Made by a program: the position numbers and the translations under genes. Shown piece by piece: positions 21,871 to 34,390 of a stretch of 64,000 nt of DNA (positions are counted from its first letter, which is position 1; every line of letters starts with the position of its first letter). The DNA lies in contig NC_056409.1 of the NCBI RefSeq assembly GCF_905147365.1, positions 67,001 through 131,000 of the forward strand, in the 5' to 3' direction. Below the pieces are notes generated by a model, which was not told the origin of the DNA, searched no databases, and saw nothing but the letters and a program-made list of their open reading frames with translations. The DNA is from Aricia agestis. Taxonomy: Eukaryota; Arthropoda; Insecta; Lepidoptera; Lycaenidae.

Positions 21871-23500
21871 GCCCTTCAGACTCGACCCTCGGTAGCCCTA
21901 ATGGTTATGATTACGATATGCATAATGCAGGGCTAGCATGGCCACAGTAGAAATACGAAAGTATCGATAAACTGAAGGTGCCGTTCCAATCTTTACGGCG
22001 GCTCCGCGACCGACAAAAAATCAAATATAATGCCAATTTATGACTTAGTATAGACTATAGTCCTAAAAATTCAAATAAAATACTACTTTATGACATAGAC
22101 TGTAGTCTACTTTATGACATAGAATATAGTCTATGTCATAAAGTGGCATTTTAATTGAATATTCAGGTCATGTTTAACCAAAACATTACCGTCAGCCGTA
22201 TTGCAGAGCGCCTTACTGAATATTATGTAATTTTTTTTTTAATATAAAGCCATTTCATATCATACAAAATGTATACAGGTGAATGTTTCTACTTTGTAAA
22301 TAATAAAGAAAACCGTCAGTCGTCATTATGACGGTGGAGAAACCGTCAGCCAGCGATATAACCATTATCCATACTTCGAGCTCAATGTATCTGAGGGCGT
22401 CGTGTAGATGCCATTTCCACCTACAAAAAATCAGCTGACGACGATTTTCGTTTCAATTAACTACAAAATTGCCTCATATAGCAATTTTATTCGGTAAGTA
22501 ATTAATTCGATAGTCAATATTTGTGAGGAAGAATTATATAGATTTTACTTGTAAAGCGCCATCTGTTAGACAGATAGATTATACTTTATTGCGTTCAAAA
22601 AGTTGTAGTACAAACATAAACATACATTCAACAAGGACACATGAACACAAAGGCGGCTTTATTGCTATTGAGCAATTTCTACCAAGCAACCTTTGGTATA
22701 GGAGTACAATAAACAATTCATTTAGGGTATACTGTGCACTAAAAACTAGAAGTAATGAAACTTATCTACTAAATTATGTACAACATTTAATACCTATTTT
22801 ATATAATATATTCTAATATATACCTAATAATTACACAACCATTTACATTCTAATACACAAATAATAACTGTAATATTATAAACGAATACATACTATATAT
22901 AATAATAATATAAAAGGAATAAGTATGTGTATAATCCACTGAACATACAATATGTGAGTAAAAAAAATCTCTGTTGTTACATACTAAAACTAAACTTGTT
23001 GTGTTGTGAGAGTGAGTCGCAACTTCAACAAGCTATGCCGGGATTATGATCTTGACGTATTCACTACAAATGCAACGTCAATTAGAAACAGTTTGAGCCT
23101 TAAATTTTTTGATAATTTCATTTCTTAAAATTTGTATCAGTTGAAACCATATTACTTATTTTATTGTAAGTAGCTTGTTGTTCTTTTTGGTTTTTTGGTC
23201 ATACTATCGTTTAAACCTTTTGCTATAAGTACTTGTTTTGCATGTATCCTATTTAAGAAACATTTCTATATAATGTAATTAAGACCGTTCACAATATCAT
23301 GTATAATTTTATCTGTTACTTAGAGGTGAAAACTTGTAATTGGCTTTCTGATAATCATACATAAAATTGCCACCGACATTACTTAGCTGTAAGTTTTCCA
23401 TGTTATATAAATAAATAAATAAATAAAATAACAGGTCTATCGAACTCAAATGTCTATAATCTAGGTATGAACCTTTATTGGGTGCAAATTGGGATCTTTA
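21871..23500. repeat. Repeat-rich non-coding DNA
   Basis: 21930-21975 and 24040-24085 are inverted copies of one repeat (TGGCCACAGTAGAAATACG). 22060-22150 contains a hairpin with ACTTTATGACATAGACTATAG-type arms. 22575-22700 on the - strand is a LINE 3' end (GCAATAAAGCCGCC and TTGAACGCAATAAAG). The rest is AT-rich with no gene seen. Confidence 0.55.
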
Positions 23501-23504
23501 TGTC

Positions 23505-23757
23505 AATACAATATGTATTCCCAACAACAACTTTGAGATACTCTCAATTTTTATTCCACCCATACTGGAGTAGCTGACGATAAAACTCCTATGTATGGGT
23601 GGAATACTATTATTGTTACGATTTTTGCTCGGCATGAAATGACTTTTCAAAATGAGCACCACCTCCTCTACTATTTTTTTCCGTCTGCGGGATTCGAACC
23701 CGAGACCCACGGCTTGAGCTACCAACAGCCCACCAACTGAGCCACAGAGGTCGTCAA
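23505..23757 (-). mobile_element. tRNA-derived SINE
   Basis: On the - strand the head (23757-23685) has box A TGTGGCTCAGTTGG and box B GGGTTCGAATCCCG, the internal Pol III promoter of a tRNA. It does not fold as an intact tRNA and is followed by an unrelated ~180-bp body with an inner inverted repeat (CCACCCATAC). It is therefore a SINE and not a tRNA gene. Confidence 0.75.
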
Positions 23758-23765
23758 CAGTCTAT

Positions 23766-24036
23766 CCATGGGCGTACCCAGGTTCTGGGCCAGGGGGGGG
23801 GGCAAATTACCCAGGTTCTGGTGCCAGGGGGGAGGCAAATCACCCAGGTTCTGGGCCAGGGGGGGGGGGCAAATCAGATTTTTCATAAGCATCTGCATCA
23901 TAATAATAATTTTTAGTTGTAAAAATATTGTATTGCAAACAAATGGCAAAAATTCGTTCTTAGATAAAAGTACTAGATAATATACTTAGTAGGGACGTCA
24001 ACATGATCCAGGGGGGGATCCTCGGTACGCCCATGA
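23766..24036. mobile_element. MITE with G-run tandem units
   Basis: Ends CATGGGCGTACCCAGG and, inverted, CATGGGCGTACCGAGG. Inside the left part are three ~44-bp direct units CCAGGTTCTGGGCCAGGGGG separated by GGCAAAT; runs of up to ten G are present. CTATC-type sequence occurs on both flanks but no clean TSD was confirmed. Confidence 0.65.
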
Positions 24037-24265
24037 CTCTATCTATACTTTCGTATTTCTACTGTGGCCATGTTAGCCCTGATGGTTATCGTACCGAACG
24101 ATTGCGAGTCGCGCAAGCAAAAAGCAACTAAAACTCTTAACAGTCTAGACTCTAGAGTCGAGTCTAGGCTATATCGAGGCCTCGCATATGGCACCCAGAG
24201 TTTCAAATGCCAGTAATTAGCCCATCACTGACTACTTCACTTTTCGTACCCCCAGGTGGTCGGAG

Positions 24266-27200
24266 ATGCTGGCGGCGGCCGAATCTGGGGAAGTGTTCGC
24301 TCTCCTGGAGGCGCGAGATGCCATCGACAACTTCGCCGCCCTCTACAACACCGTGCGGGAGCCGTGGCTCACGCGCGCGCTCCTGATGTACCACGCGCGC
24401 ACCGGCTCCGCGCGCTCGCTCGAGCTGCTGGCGCGCGCCCCCGACGCGCACGCGCGCTTCCTGCTGGACGCGCTCCACGACCAGCTGCGCGCCGAGCGGC
24501 CCGCGCGCCACCACGCGCTCGCCGCCCTCGCCGCGCTCGTGGCGCGCCGCCCCGCCTGGCTGCGCCGTCTGGCCGCCCACCCGCTGGCGGCCGCCCTGCT
24601 GCGCGCTGCCCGCACCGAGCGCGACCCCGTGCCGCTCCTCCACGCGCTGCTGGCGCTCGCCGCGCTGCTGCCCGCCGAGCCCGCGCTCGCCGCCGCCAAC
24701 TGGCCGGACCTGGCCGACGCGCTGCTGCGGCCGGCGACGCTGCAGCCGCCGCCGCCCGCCCGCGACCACCTCCTGCTGGCGCAGCTCGCCCTGTTCCACG
24801 CGCTATACGCCACGCACCCGTGCACGCTGATCGAGACCCTCCGCGCCGAGTGTGCCGCGCCGCCCGGCCGCGACGCCTGGGAGCGGGCGCTCGCGCCGCT
24901 GCTGCGCTCAGTGCGCCTGCACCCGGCTCTGGTGACCGGCTCCCGGCAGCGCGAAGCCGACGCCGCCCGCCGGGCCGGCCGCGACCTGCTCGACGTGCTC
25001 GCCGACACGCGCCGTTTCGCCACCGGCTCCGACCGCGCCGGCCCCGCGTCCCTGGGGCCGACGCCCCCCGCGCCGGAGCCGCCCGCGCCGCCGGAACCCG
25101 CGGCCGGGTCGGCGGCGCTCGCCACCCGCGCGGCGTCGGCGCTGCGGCCGGGCGCCGAGCCGTGGTTCGCGCTGGCGGACCGCTGCGGCGCCGACTCCGC
25201 CCCGCACACGCCGCTGCCGGCCGAGAGCGACGCGGCCGAGCCGCCCGAAGCCGCGGTGGAGGCGACGCCGGAGAACACGCCCGCTAAGGACGCGCGAGCG
25301 CACTTTCGCTTCCCCGGCGAGTCGGCCGCGGTTCGCGCCATCGGCCGGCGCTCGCAGCCGCCGTCCCCGCTGCGGAAGGACACGTCTCCGCCGGCGGACG
25401 CGCTGGCCGGGCGCGTGGCGCGCGTGGCGGCCGAGCGGCGCGCAGCGGAGTCTCCGGTGCCGTTCGGCGGAGCGCCGCCGGTGGGGGCGCGGCGTCCGGA
25501 ACCGCGAGCGCCGGAGCCGCTGAACGTGGAGGACCGCGAGGTGCTGATGCTGACGGAGCGCGCGCGCGATCTACGCTGGGCGGGGAGCGCGGAGGAGCCG
25601 CACGTGCGCGACCCCCGCGCGGCGTGCGGGGCGCCAGCGGCGGAGGGGGGGCGGCGGCGGGCGAGGCGCGGGCCGCCGGCTCGGCGCGGGGCGTCGTGTC
25701 CGGGCCGCGCGGGAGGCAGCAGCAGTGTGGCCGTGCAGACGGAGGACGCGTGGCCGGAGCCGTACGAGTTTCTGATCGCCGATTTCTACCGAGCGCTCCC
25801 GGAGGAGGACCGGATACGGGTACGTCTATTTTGTATTACTTTATTTTTGGAGCTAGCAGCCGTTATAAAGTGGCTTTATTTGTCACGTATTTTACGTGTA
25901 CAGCGTTAGTTTTAGGATATTGCATAAAAACTTACACTTCAGGAGTCTTAAACATTTTCAATTGGTGATTAATATGGCCGACGAATTATTTTATAAATAT
26001 ATAACGCCAACACCAGCAAAATCTCACATTTATTCTTATAATTAACTATCAGCCCGCCCCTGCTTCACACCGGTATGAAAGAAACATATTTCATTCAAAA
26101 ACTACAACTTATACAATGTTTATTTGTTTATAAAATGCTATAAAAGTAGCTATACATTTTTTGGCGTGTATAACGTGTGTATGCGTGTATGACTAGCAAG
26201 TAGCATGTAATATCCCCTTCTACAATAAAACGAAAATAAATTGATCAATATAGCCAAAGGTTCACAACACCAGGGGGGTGAGCCAAAATCTTTTCGTTTT
26301 CGCTTCGTTATAGAATCGCCGATGAAAATGTATCGAATTGACATAAGCGTTCGTTAATATGACGTTGACGTTCGACTCGTCTAATATTTTAATCGGCGAA
26401 TCTATAACGAAGCGAAAACGAAAACGTTTCGGCTAAATGGCCTGATAAAAATAAGTCACTTACCTTCCATTTCTGTTTGTACACGTAAATAATCACTTCT
26501 AAATACGTAAAATGAACTATTAATCCGTTTACGTTCGCTGTTGGGTGGCTACTAAAAGAAAAACGATTGGAAACAGACGAAACAACGATAAATTACAATT
26601 CATGGCGGGTGGGGCTCGAGAGGAGTCATCAAAGTTCCTGGTGCTAGGTGCCTCAGAGGATCCACGAAATATTTGTTAGCAGCCAGACGCAAAATATTGC
26701 AAAAAATGGCACCGCACGGAATCGGTTAAGCAAGTTTTAGATGAAAGGGGTAAAAATGTTAAAATTATTATGCCCCCATTTTGATCAAAACAAAACGAGT
26801 AGGTACTCTCAAGAAGATACCGAAAGGACTTATTATATTGCTGGAATAAGAATCCATATTGAAAATTTAATGCAAAAACTCAGATGAAGAATATTTGCAG
26901 CGTTTTACTAAATTTATAGACTCCAATCTTCTTCAAGAGTATTAATGTTGTAAAAAATAAATAAAACAAGATTTTGATAAACGTTCCTTTTTTTTTCAAG
27001 TAAAAAGTATTGCATGTAGTTTTGTTACTGTTGTTAATGAAACATTTAAATATTAAAGCAGCAATATCTTGCTATGATAGCCAGTCGACTCGATTGTCCA
27101 TATGTGCGTCACTGCTGTGCCATATCTAACGGTATGGAGCAGAGGTGATGCACAATGTACTCAAAATAGGTATTATTATTTATTTAAACTTATAAAAATA

Positions 27201-30200
27201 ATTTTACTAACATAATTTATAAGCCTTTACTAACAAATGAGTCTATGTAACTTGATTTAATAAACTATTTCATTTCATTTCATTTCAATATATTTTCACT
27301 TGCCACTCAGGTTATAAACACAGCAGCATTTTACTCCAGCAATAACCCGAGCATTATTATCTATCTGTGAGAATGAATTTGTATTAATGTGTTTAGACTT
27401 GCTTTATCTAAATTTTTGTCACGTTTTTTGGTTGATTCAGTACTTACGTTTGAATTTGTTTTATAGCGTGTTAAAGTCACCGATGTTTGGCGAATTATAT
27501 TGGCTCATATTAAATAACTATTGCCATTAGTTCTTAGCTCTTCTACATCCCTTACTTTTTTTTCTATATTTTACAATTCTTTACAAATGCCGTTAGTCTG
27601 TAACATGTCATTGATATGCAGTATGAATAGGGTAGGCGATAGCACACAGCCTTGAGGGACACCGGCATCAACAGACTAAGTTTCCGAGCATTCACCGTCA
27701 ACTACGACCTTTACGCTTCTGTCCTTCTGACCTTTATGCTAAGAAACTTGAGACTCACTTGCATATTTTTTCGGGCAGCCCACATGATGGAAGCTTTGAT
27801 AGCAGTGCTTTATGCCAAACCCAATCAATGGTAAAGTCCAATGTAACAGCCCTTCGACTCAATTGCCTGAGCCCAACGATGAGTTAGGTACGCCAAGAGA
27901 TCACCAGCCGAGCGACCTTGCGAAAAAAACTTGCGAAATGTAGAAGTAAAAAAAACTTGCAAAATGCACTGAACGATTTCTCCCCTCAAGGTTTCAGTAA
28001 TTTGGAAGCATTCTACTAATTATGATAAATTAACTTTTATTTTCGGTAATGGTAAAATGACAGTTCCATTTATAAAATTAATAATCATTATTGTTAATTT
28101 TTTGCTGGCAGCTGTAGTATATTTATATTTTATAATAATTAATATATTTAAGGCAGCACCAGCATAGAAAGTAAACAAAAAGTTTGTAAAAAATGGTCGG
28201 ATTATAATAAACTGTGTGTATCACCCACTGCTCTGACCTTTGCGTAATAATACCTACTGATGTAATGTTAACAGATGATGCTGTACTTACTTGGTTGCGA
28301 TCAAATTCATTAATCGTGCGGTAACCGTATTTTTACGCGATTACAAAAATTATCATAATATACTTATATCTGAGTTCTTAATTCTTATCTTAGTCGGTTC
28401 CATGGTTTGACCGTAAGAAAGTAACATACAGAATTAATGTCTTTACAGACTTACATAATATATTAGTATGTATTGTCTGTCCGATCTGTTTAATACAACT
28501 GGACCAATTTATAGACGCTATTGGTAACAATTATTATAAAGCTAATAAAACTTTATATTAGCTCAATAGCTTTACTGGTCTATTTCCACACAACCTGTGC
28601 TATTTATTTTATATGAACCGGATTGATTGCTTGCAATACTTATTATTGACAAAATTATTGACAAACAATCGATTATATGGTTACAGTATTTATAAAATTG
28701 CGCAACAGTTCTACTGTTTGTCGCTTAGCCACCTCCCTGGCCGTATAGTATCGAAGAAGCTGGCTATTGATAATGGATTCCATTATCTTCGAGAAGAGAG
28801 AGGTTATTGCGATTGGTCTGTAGTTGGAAGGATTTGAGCGATCACCTTTTTTGGGACTAAGGAACCCTAACCAGCAGATTTTTTTATATATTGCTAGGTT
28901 AATAGTTAGGTATATAATTTAAGAGTAACATTGTCCTATAAATAGAACAATCCATATTTTAGGACCATCAAATCAAAGTATGAAATCCTTTCTATCTCTG
29001 TTACCTACTTTTGAGATTTTTCGCAGACAAAATTGTTGTTCCTTATTATCAAAATGAAGCTACTCAAAAAATTAACTTGATAGTAATCAAAAAAATTTGT
29101 TCTAGGGAACCTATTAACGGACGGAACGGACTATTGTGGATTATCTTTAAATTTTGTTCAGTTTAGTAACATTTAAAATACGTAGACCGTGATATAAGAA
29201 TGAAAACACATGTTGAAACTCAACAAGGTATCACAGTTTTTATTCCCATTAAAAATATTTCAGTTACACACATTTCAATAAATTAACTACCTTATCATAA
29301 GCATTTACGCAACGTTTTGACAATAAAAGTACATACATTTATTTATTTTTTTACAAAAAAATAATATGAAAATAGTAAAAACATATTTTACTAACGTTTA
29401 TCGATTAACTTAATCTATGTTACATACGAGATGTAAAAAAACTAAGTGATAATACTTTAGGGTGTGTATGTTCCTTGTAGAAAGTTCATTGTGAAAGTAA
29501 CAGATCTGAAAGACCAAAATTTTTATTCTCTTTTGTTTGAGGAAACTCGTTACGCTTGGGCGCTTGCCCATACAAAAGTGAAAAAAAATTGTTCTTTCAG
29601 CGCTGCTACTTTCACAGTGAACTCTTTACAAGGAACACGTACAAACCCTTAAGTATTATCACTTAGTTTTGTAAACACCCTGTATGTTAATACGCGAGCG
29701 AAAAACTTTGTATCCCTTTTGACGAAAAATTTGGAAACGTAGGTGATTGAAATTTTGCACAGTTATAGTTTATATGGTGAAGGAGTGCATCGAGCTAATA
29801 TTATTTTGAAATTATGCTTTTATCATACATTTTAAAAAATAATAAAACATTACACACATTACAACACACACAAGAGATTTTGACATGGTTTTGACTGACA
29901 AGCCTATACACACGAACTGTACTCTTTTATTTATGGTTTAAGTCTTTTGTCAAATTAAAAATATATTTGGTTTTTTTATTGAATCTTAAATACCGTCAGA
30001 CAATAATTATAACACGGCCAGTCTGTCATCATTTGACTTTATTAGCCCGGCCGCACATTATCCGAATTTCTGATCAGAAAAATTCGGACGCCCCGCCCCA
30101 CTGTGGTCCCAAATTCGACGTTCCATACTCATAGAACTCGATTGTTAAAAATCGTTGTTTTTTTTTTTTTGGCCAGGAACATTGTAGGGCATTGTTCTAT

Positions 30201-33200
30201 TAAATATATTAGAATATAAAACTCCTTAGTTAATTTGTTTGCGTAATATAAGCGATTTAATTTTTTTTGTATGGGAGAAAACACTCAAATCAATTTTTTT
30301 TCGGACTGTCAACAACTGTAAACTGGAGATTTTCTGGAGAACTGTTGTCCTACATGAGACGCATCCTACAAGCAATAACACTTCTGCCCGTTCTCGCCCG
30401 TTTGGAAATAATTAAAAAAAATATACGAGGGCTGCTATTTATGTATCCGGAACTGGCCACTTACAAGAACAATATTTAAAAAGTAATTACAACATTTGAA
30501 AATAGAACTCTTTGGTTGAAGAATACATTTTGTTTCATGTGACTGTCAATTATTTTTCCATTGTGGCGTCATTTTGAAAATTGCGTGTCTTCATTTGCCA
30601 TGGATTTAACGCGTGAACATTTTCGTGCAATGATTTACTACGATTTTCGGCGTGGGCTAAATCAACAACAGTGCTTTATTCAACTCACCGCAACTTTTGG
30701 AGATGAAGCACCATCAAAAACCACTGTTTATCACTGGTACAGTGAGTTTAATCGTGGGCGGTCTATGCTCACGGATGAAAATAAAGAAGGTCGCCCAAAA
30801 ACAGCTGTTGTCCCACAAAATATAGATGCTGTGCGGGAACTAATAATGCGTGATCATCATGTTACATATCGCGAGATAGAGGCGTCCTTAGGCATAAGTA
30901 TGACGAGCGACGACGAATGTTCGTGTTATATCTTATGTATATAAGATATAACACGAACATTTGGCTGTAAAAAAAATATGTTCGCGTTGGATTCCGCACA
31001 ACTTGACAATCGATCAAAAACGGGCTCGTGTCGATTGGTGCAAAAAAATGATAAAAAAATACAACCGTGGTACGTCAAAAGCCGTTTATAATATCTACAC
31101 AGGTGATGAATCTTGGATCTATGCATATGATCCCGAAACTAAACAACAGTCAACGGTGTGGGTGTTCCAAGATGAGCCGAAACCAACAAAAGTTACTCGT
31201 GCAAAAAGTACTTTGAAGCAAATGGTCGCCTGTTTTTTTGGAATTAATGGACATGTGGCTACAGTGCCATTAGAGAATCGTAAAACGGTTAATTCTGAAT
31301 GGTATACGACCATTTGTTTACCAGAAGTCTTTGAAGAAATAAGAAAGGACAACCGACAACGCAGACTAATATTACATCACGACAATGCTAGCTGTCACAC
31401 CTCAGCTGAAACAACTCAGTTTTTGGAGGGTCAAAAGATCGAATTGACTGGTCATCCGCCGTACAGCCCTGATTTGGCACCTAACGATTTCTTTTTATTT
31501 CCATACGCGAAGAACAAATTACGTGGTCAACGTTTTTCGAGCCGCGAAGAGGCTGTTGATGCGTTCAAAATGCACGTTTTGGAGATACCTCAATCAGAAT
31601 GGAAAAAGTGCTATGAAAATTGGTTCCAGCGTATGCAAAAGTGTGTCGATCATCGCGGCGAATATTTTGAAAAGCAATAAAACCATATTAAATGATATAT
31701 GTTTGTTTCTTTTTTTAATTCCGGATACATAAATAGCAGCCCTCGTATGGCCGAAATCATTCAAATCCATTTTATTCCGGACTGACAGCAACTGACAACT
31801 TGGGATTCACAGGGTTTGTTGTCCTACCTGAGACGATTTTTACAAGCTATAACACTTATGCCCGTATTCGCCCGTTTAGACAAAATTTACATAAATGTGA
31901 ATTTTTCTATGGTCGAAATCATTCAAATTCACTTTATTCAATACTGATTACATCTGACACCTTGAGATTCACAAGGATTGTTGTACTACCTGAGACAATT
32001 CCTACAAGCTATAACACTTGTACCCATACTTGCCCGTTTAGACGTAAGTACATAAATATATATTTATTTTTTATGAAAGAAACTATTCGAATCTATTTTG
32101 TTTGTTATTACAACTGACACCTTGGTATTCACAGGGATTGTTGTCCCACCTGAGGGTGAGAGGAATCTTACTTACTTCTAAAATAATACTCAGTTGAAAT
32201 ACTAATATTGTGTTTTTATTATCTTTTTGTCTAAACATACTTAAATAAGAGTAAACATTTTATACTTTAAGAAACTAATGACATCCATGTAAATATATTC
32301 AATTAGTTTGTTAGTTAAAAAATAAGCTTAAAATTATGTTAAAAATGTTAGTAATATACACAAACAAGGTACAAACTATAACAAAAAATACCTTTACTGT
32401 TTTAACCCATCCAGCCCCATAAGCTCACCGGTGAGTGAGACACAATAGAATAACAATCGATTTTCACGATCGAAGGATTAAAGACCTTACTAAAATTACT
32501 AAAACTAAAGTAGACATAAAACTCTACCACAATACCGTTTTGTCGTTGATGTGCGCGCTCGCATACACTTCGGAGGGAAGCCGACAGTCGTTGGTCAGAC
32601 TTGTCGCCGGGCAGTTCTCGTACGCGTTAGACAACTTTGTCTATGAGACGTATACGGTGCAACCGTACAAAGTCCATTTTTGTCAATTCACATAATCATC
32701 CATTTGTCAATTTTACATCACTTTTATTATATATCTATAGTTTTATACATAAACCTACGACAGTATATATTAAGTCTATGGTTTTATATCATCTAGCAGC
32801 AATTCTCAAGGTGTACCTCGTACAAGACGTTTTGTTTCCAATGTGCGGATCTAGTACTTTTTATTATGCGATAGTCTGTCTTAAAACAGTCGTGTCTCTG
32901 GTGTGCGGTGGTCCTAAAAGCGCCGGAATTTCCGATCTCCACTCATAACAAAAAATACATAAGTTATAAAGCTGAAATTTTACGAATGCTTATTTTTTAC
33001 CGTTATATCTTTATCTTAACATTCAAACTCCTACACGTATCGTGCAAGCGAGCAACTCGACTCAGAAAGAGGACGACTACTGAATTCTGCCCTAGTAGAA
33101 TAATAAATAGACACCTTTCGGCCCCCAGACCACCGACGACAAAGAGGAGGAGGCCGTGCGGCCGTGCGAGCGTCTCGACGCCTACCTCGCCGACCTGTAC

Positions 33201-34106
33201 GGAGGCCGCGCGCGCGCCGACGCGTCCGAGCTCGCCGAGCAGCTGGCGCTCACGCACGCGCAACTCATGTTCGAGCGGTGGCGGCGCGAGGCGCACGCCG
33301 AGCGCAATCGCCGCCTCCTGGGCCGCTGCCGCGAGGCGCGCGCTCTCAAGCTGCAGAACGACGCCCTACGCGACCGTCTGCGCATCGCCGAGTGCGCCGC
33401 CGCCGAGCCGCGCGCCCGTCCCGCCCCTCCCCCGCCGCCGCCGGCCGCCGCCGACCGCGAACGCGCGCTCGAGGCTGCGTTGGAAGCGGAGAGCGCCGCG
33501 CGACTGCGAGCCGAGGCGGCGCTGCGCGAGGCGGAGGCCCAGCGAGCCGCCGACGCCGCCGAACTGCGGCGCACTCGCGGCGAGCAATTCGAGGCGACCC
33601 GACACGTGGAGGCGCTGGCGCGGGCGGCCCTCGCCGCCGAGCGCCGCGCCGAGCACGTCCGCCGCCTCCGACGCGAGTTGCTCCTGCTCGCCGAGCGCGA
33701 GGCACGGCTGCGGGATTGCGTGCGCGCGCGGTGCGCTGCCGCGCCGGCCGCCGCCGCCGCGGCCGCGGCTGGCGAGGAGCGCGCTCTGCGGGCGGCGCTG
33801 GCGCGGGCGGAGGGCGAGGCGGAGGCGGCGGCGGGGCGGGCCGACGCGGCTACGGCCCGCGCGCACGACCTGGAGACGCAGTTGGCGGCGCGCGACGCCA
33901 CCGTGGGGGAGTTGAAGCGCGCGGCACGGCACGCGGCCGCCGAGCACGCCGCGGAGCTGCGCGCGTTGCAGGACAAGTACTCGGCGCTGATGCGCGTGGT
34001 CCGCGCTGCGGAGAGCTACAAGCTGGAGCGGCTGGCGGACGCGGACGCGGGGGCGGGCACGGGGGCGGGCGGGGCGCGCCTGCCGCAGGAGCCGGAGCGC
34101 GGGTAG
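24266..34106 (+). CDS. Tsc1: Tsc1 / hamartin, two coding exons, ~843 aa
   Basis: Hamartin pairs with tuberin in the cytosolic/lysosomal complex that restrains Rheb and mTORC1. Exon 24256-25819 follows a CCCCCAG acceptor; ATG is at 24266. It encodes 518 residues, ending at donor CGG|GTACGT. Exon 33129-34106 follows CGGCCCCCAG and encodes 325 residues to TAG; both junctions are phase 0. Recognition: SGEVFALLE at the N-terminus, LFHALYATHPC and RLHPALVTGS at about 183-226 (helical core), VQTED and PYEFLIADFYRALP near the exon end, then LTHAQLMFERWRREAH and RNRRLLGRCREA opening a long Ala/Arg/Glu-rich coiled coil. At 843 residues it is shorter than human (1164) or fly (about 1100); the Ser/Pro linker is reduced. 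The exons are strikingly GC-rich, so other frames stay open by composition. A 5' UTR exon lies upstream, not identified. Confidence 0.88.
25820..30264. repeat. Tsc1 intron, left part: MITEs and LINE remnants
   Basis: 26270-26447 is a MITE with inverted ends around TTTTCGCTTCGTTATAGA. 27180-27290 is a LINE 3' end with a (CATTT)n tail. 27590-28860 on the - strand holds LINE RT pieces: KKGDRSNPSNYRPIAITSLF (28850-28790), GRSAGDLLAYLTHRWAQAIE (about 27915-27855), WHKALLSKLPSCGLP (about 27815) and AGVPQGCVLSPTLFILHIND (about 27660-27600), broken by stops and by non-homologous DNA at about 27940-28690. 30040-30130 resembles another MITE. No host exon seen. Confidence 0.65.
29427..29682. mobile_element. 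TA-flanked MITE (copy A)
   Basis: Ends CGAGATGTAAAAAAACTAAG and, inverted, CAGGGTGTTTACAAAACTAAG-like sequence, next to TA on both sides. Inner arms share AGTGATAATACTT and TTCCTTGTAGAAAGTTC. Other family members lie at 45849-46070, 49965-50275 and 52839-53078. Confidence 0.75.
30426..31745 (+). mobile_element. mariner transposon, 1320 bp
   Basis: Near-perfect inverted termini of about 28 bp (CGAGGGCTGCTATTTATGTA at each end) are flanked by TA at 30424-30425 and 31746-31747. It lies in the Tsc1 intron, in the same orientation as Tsc1. Confidence 0.95.
30600..31680 (+). pseudogene. mariner transposase, broken by a palindrome
   Basis: The first part (30600-30944) has the helix-turn-helix DNA-binding region: MDLTREHFRAM, QQQCFIQL, SKTTVYHWYSEFNRG. 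The second part (about 30961-31680) has the catalytic domain with TGDESWIY, LHHDNASCHT and YSPDLAPNDFFLFP, giving the mariner DD34D triad. The two are out of frame because a perfect hairpin (30916-30961) lies where the linker should be. The triad is intact, so the lesion is local, but no full-length protein is encoded by this copy. Confidence 0.9.
32166..33128. other. Tsc1 intron, right part
   Basis: AT-rich; no exon-like sequence seen. A palindromic CTCACCGGTGAG lies at 32425-32436 next to TTAACCC, possibly a piggyBac-type end, not supported further. The last bases are the exon-2 acceptor tract ending CTTTCGGCCCCCAG. Confidence 0.5.
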
Positions 34107-34319
34107 GCGAGGGGGCGTTGGAGCGGGCGAGACCGCGCGCGAGAACGCCGAGAGTTCAGATGATGTGCTTTATTTAAGTATGACATATTATTATATTGTA
34201 TAAATATTGTAAATAATTTGCGGTCCTCACAGCTGTAGCGTTTTATCATAATGTCAATACACGTGTTATAATATCATGTATCTACTATTCGTATTAATTT
34301 GACTGCGTCATCGATGTGA

Positions 34320-34325
34320 AATAAA
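34320..34325 (+). terminator. Tsc1 polyadenylation signal AATAAA
   Basis: AATAAA lies 214 bp after the Tsc1 stop codon and is followed by an A/T-rich, TGTT-containing stretch, consistent with a ~230-bp 3' UTR. Confidence 0.65.
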
Positions 34326-34390
34326 AATTTTAAAATATTTAAAAGTGTTATATTTTGGCAGTTTCTGATTTAAGGTACGAGTTAGATCCT

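Larger units (their letters stand above)
30265..32165 (+). repeat. ~155-bp tandem array interrupted by mariner
   Basis: Four diverged units carry GTTGTCCTACMTGAGAC, ACAAGCTATAACACTT and CGCCCGTTTAGAC, starting at about 30265, 31748, 31905 and 32065. The mariner at 30426-31745 separates unit 1 from unit 2. No coding function is evident. Confidence 0.8.

Noticed and set aside
23685..23757. tRNA gene on the - strand
   Set aside because: Boxes A and B are present but the stems do not pair as a tRNA and a SINE body follows.
24343..25383. Long - strand and alternative + strand open frames across Tsc1 exon 1 (over 340 codons)
   Set aside because: They are Ala/Arg/Gly/Ser-rich shadows caused by extreme GC content; only the frame from 24266 matches hamartin.
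32402..32480. piggyBac-type element between two TTAA sites
   Set aside because: TTAACCC and a palindromic CTCACCGGTGAG are suggestive, but the right end is not an inverse of the left.
33164..34177. Other long frames over Tsc1 exon 2
   Set aside because: Same compositional cause; the frame from 33129 matches hamartin, encodes the coiled coil and joins exon 1 in phase.
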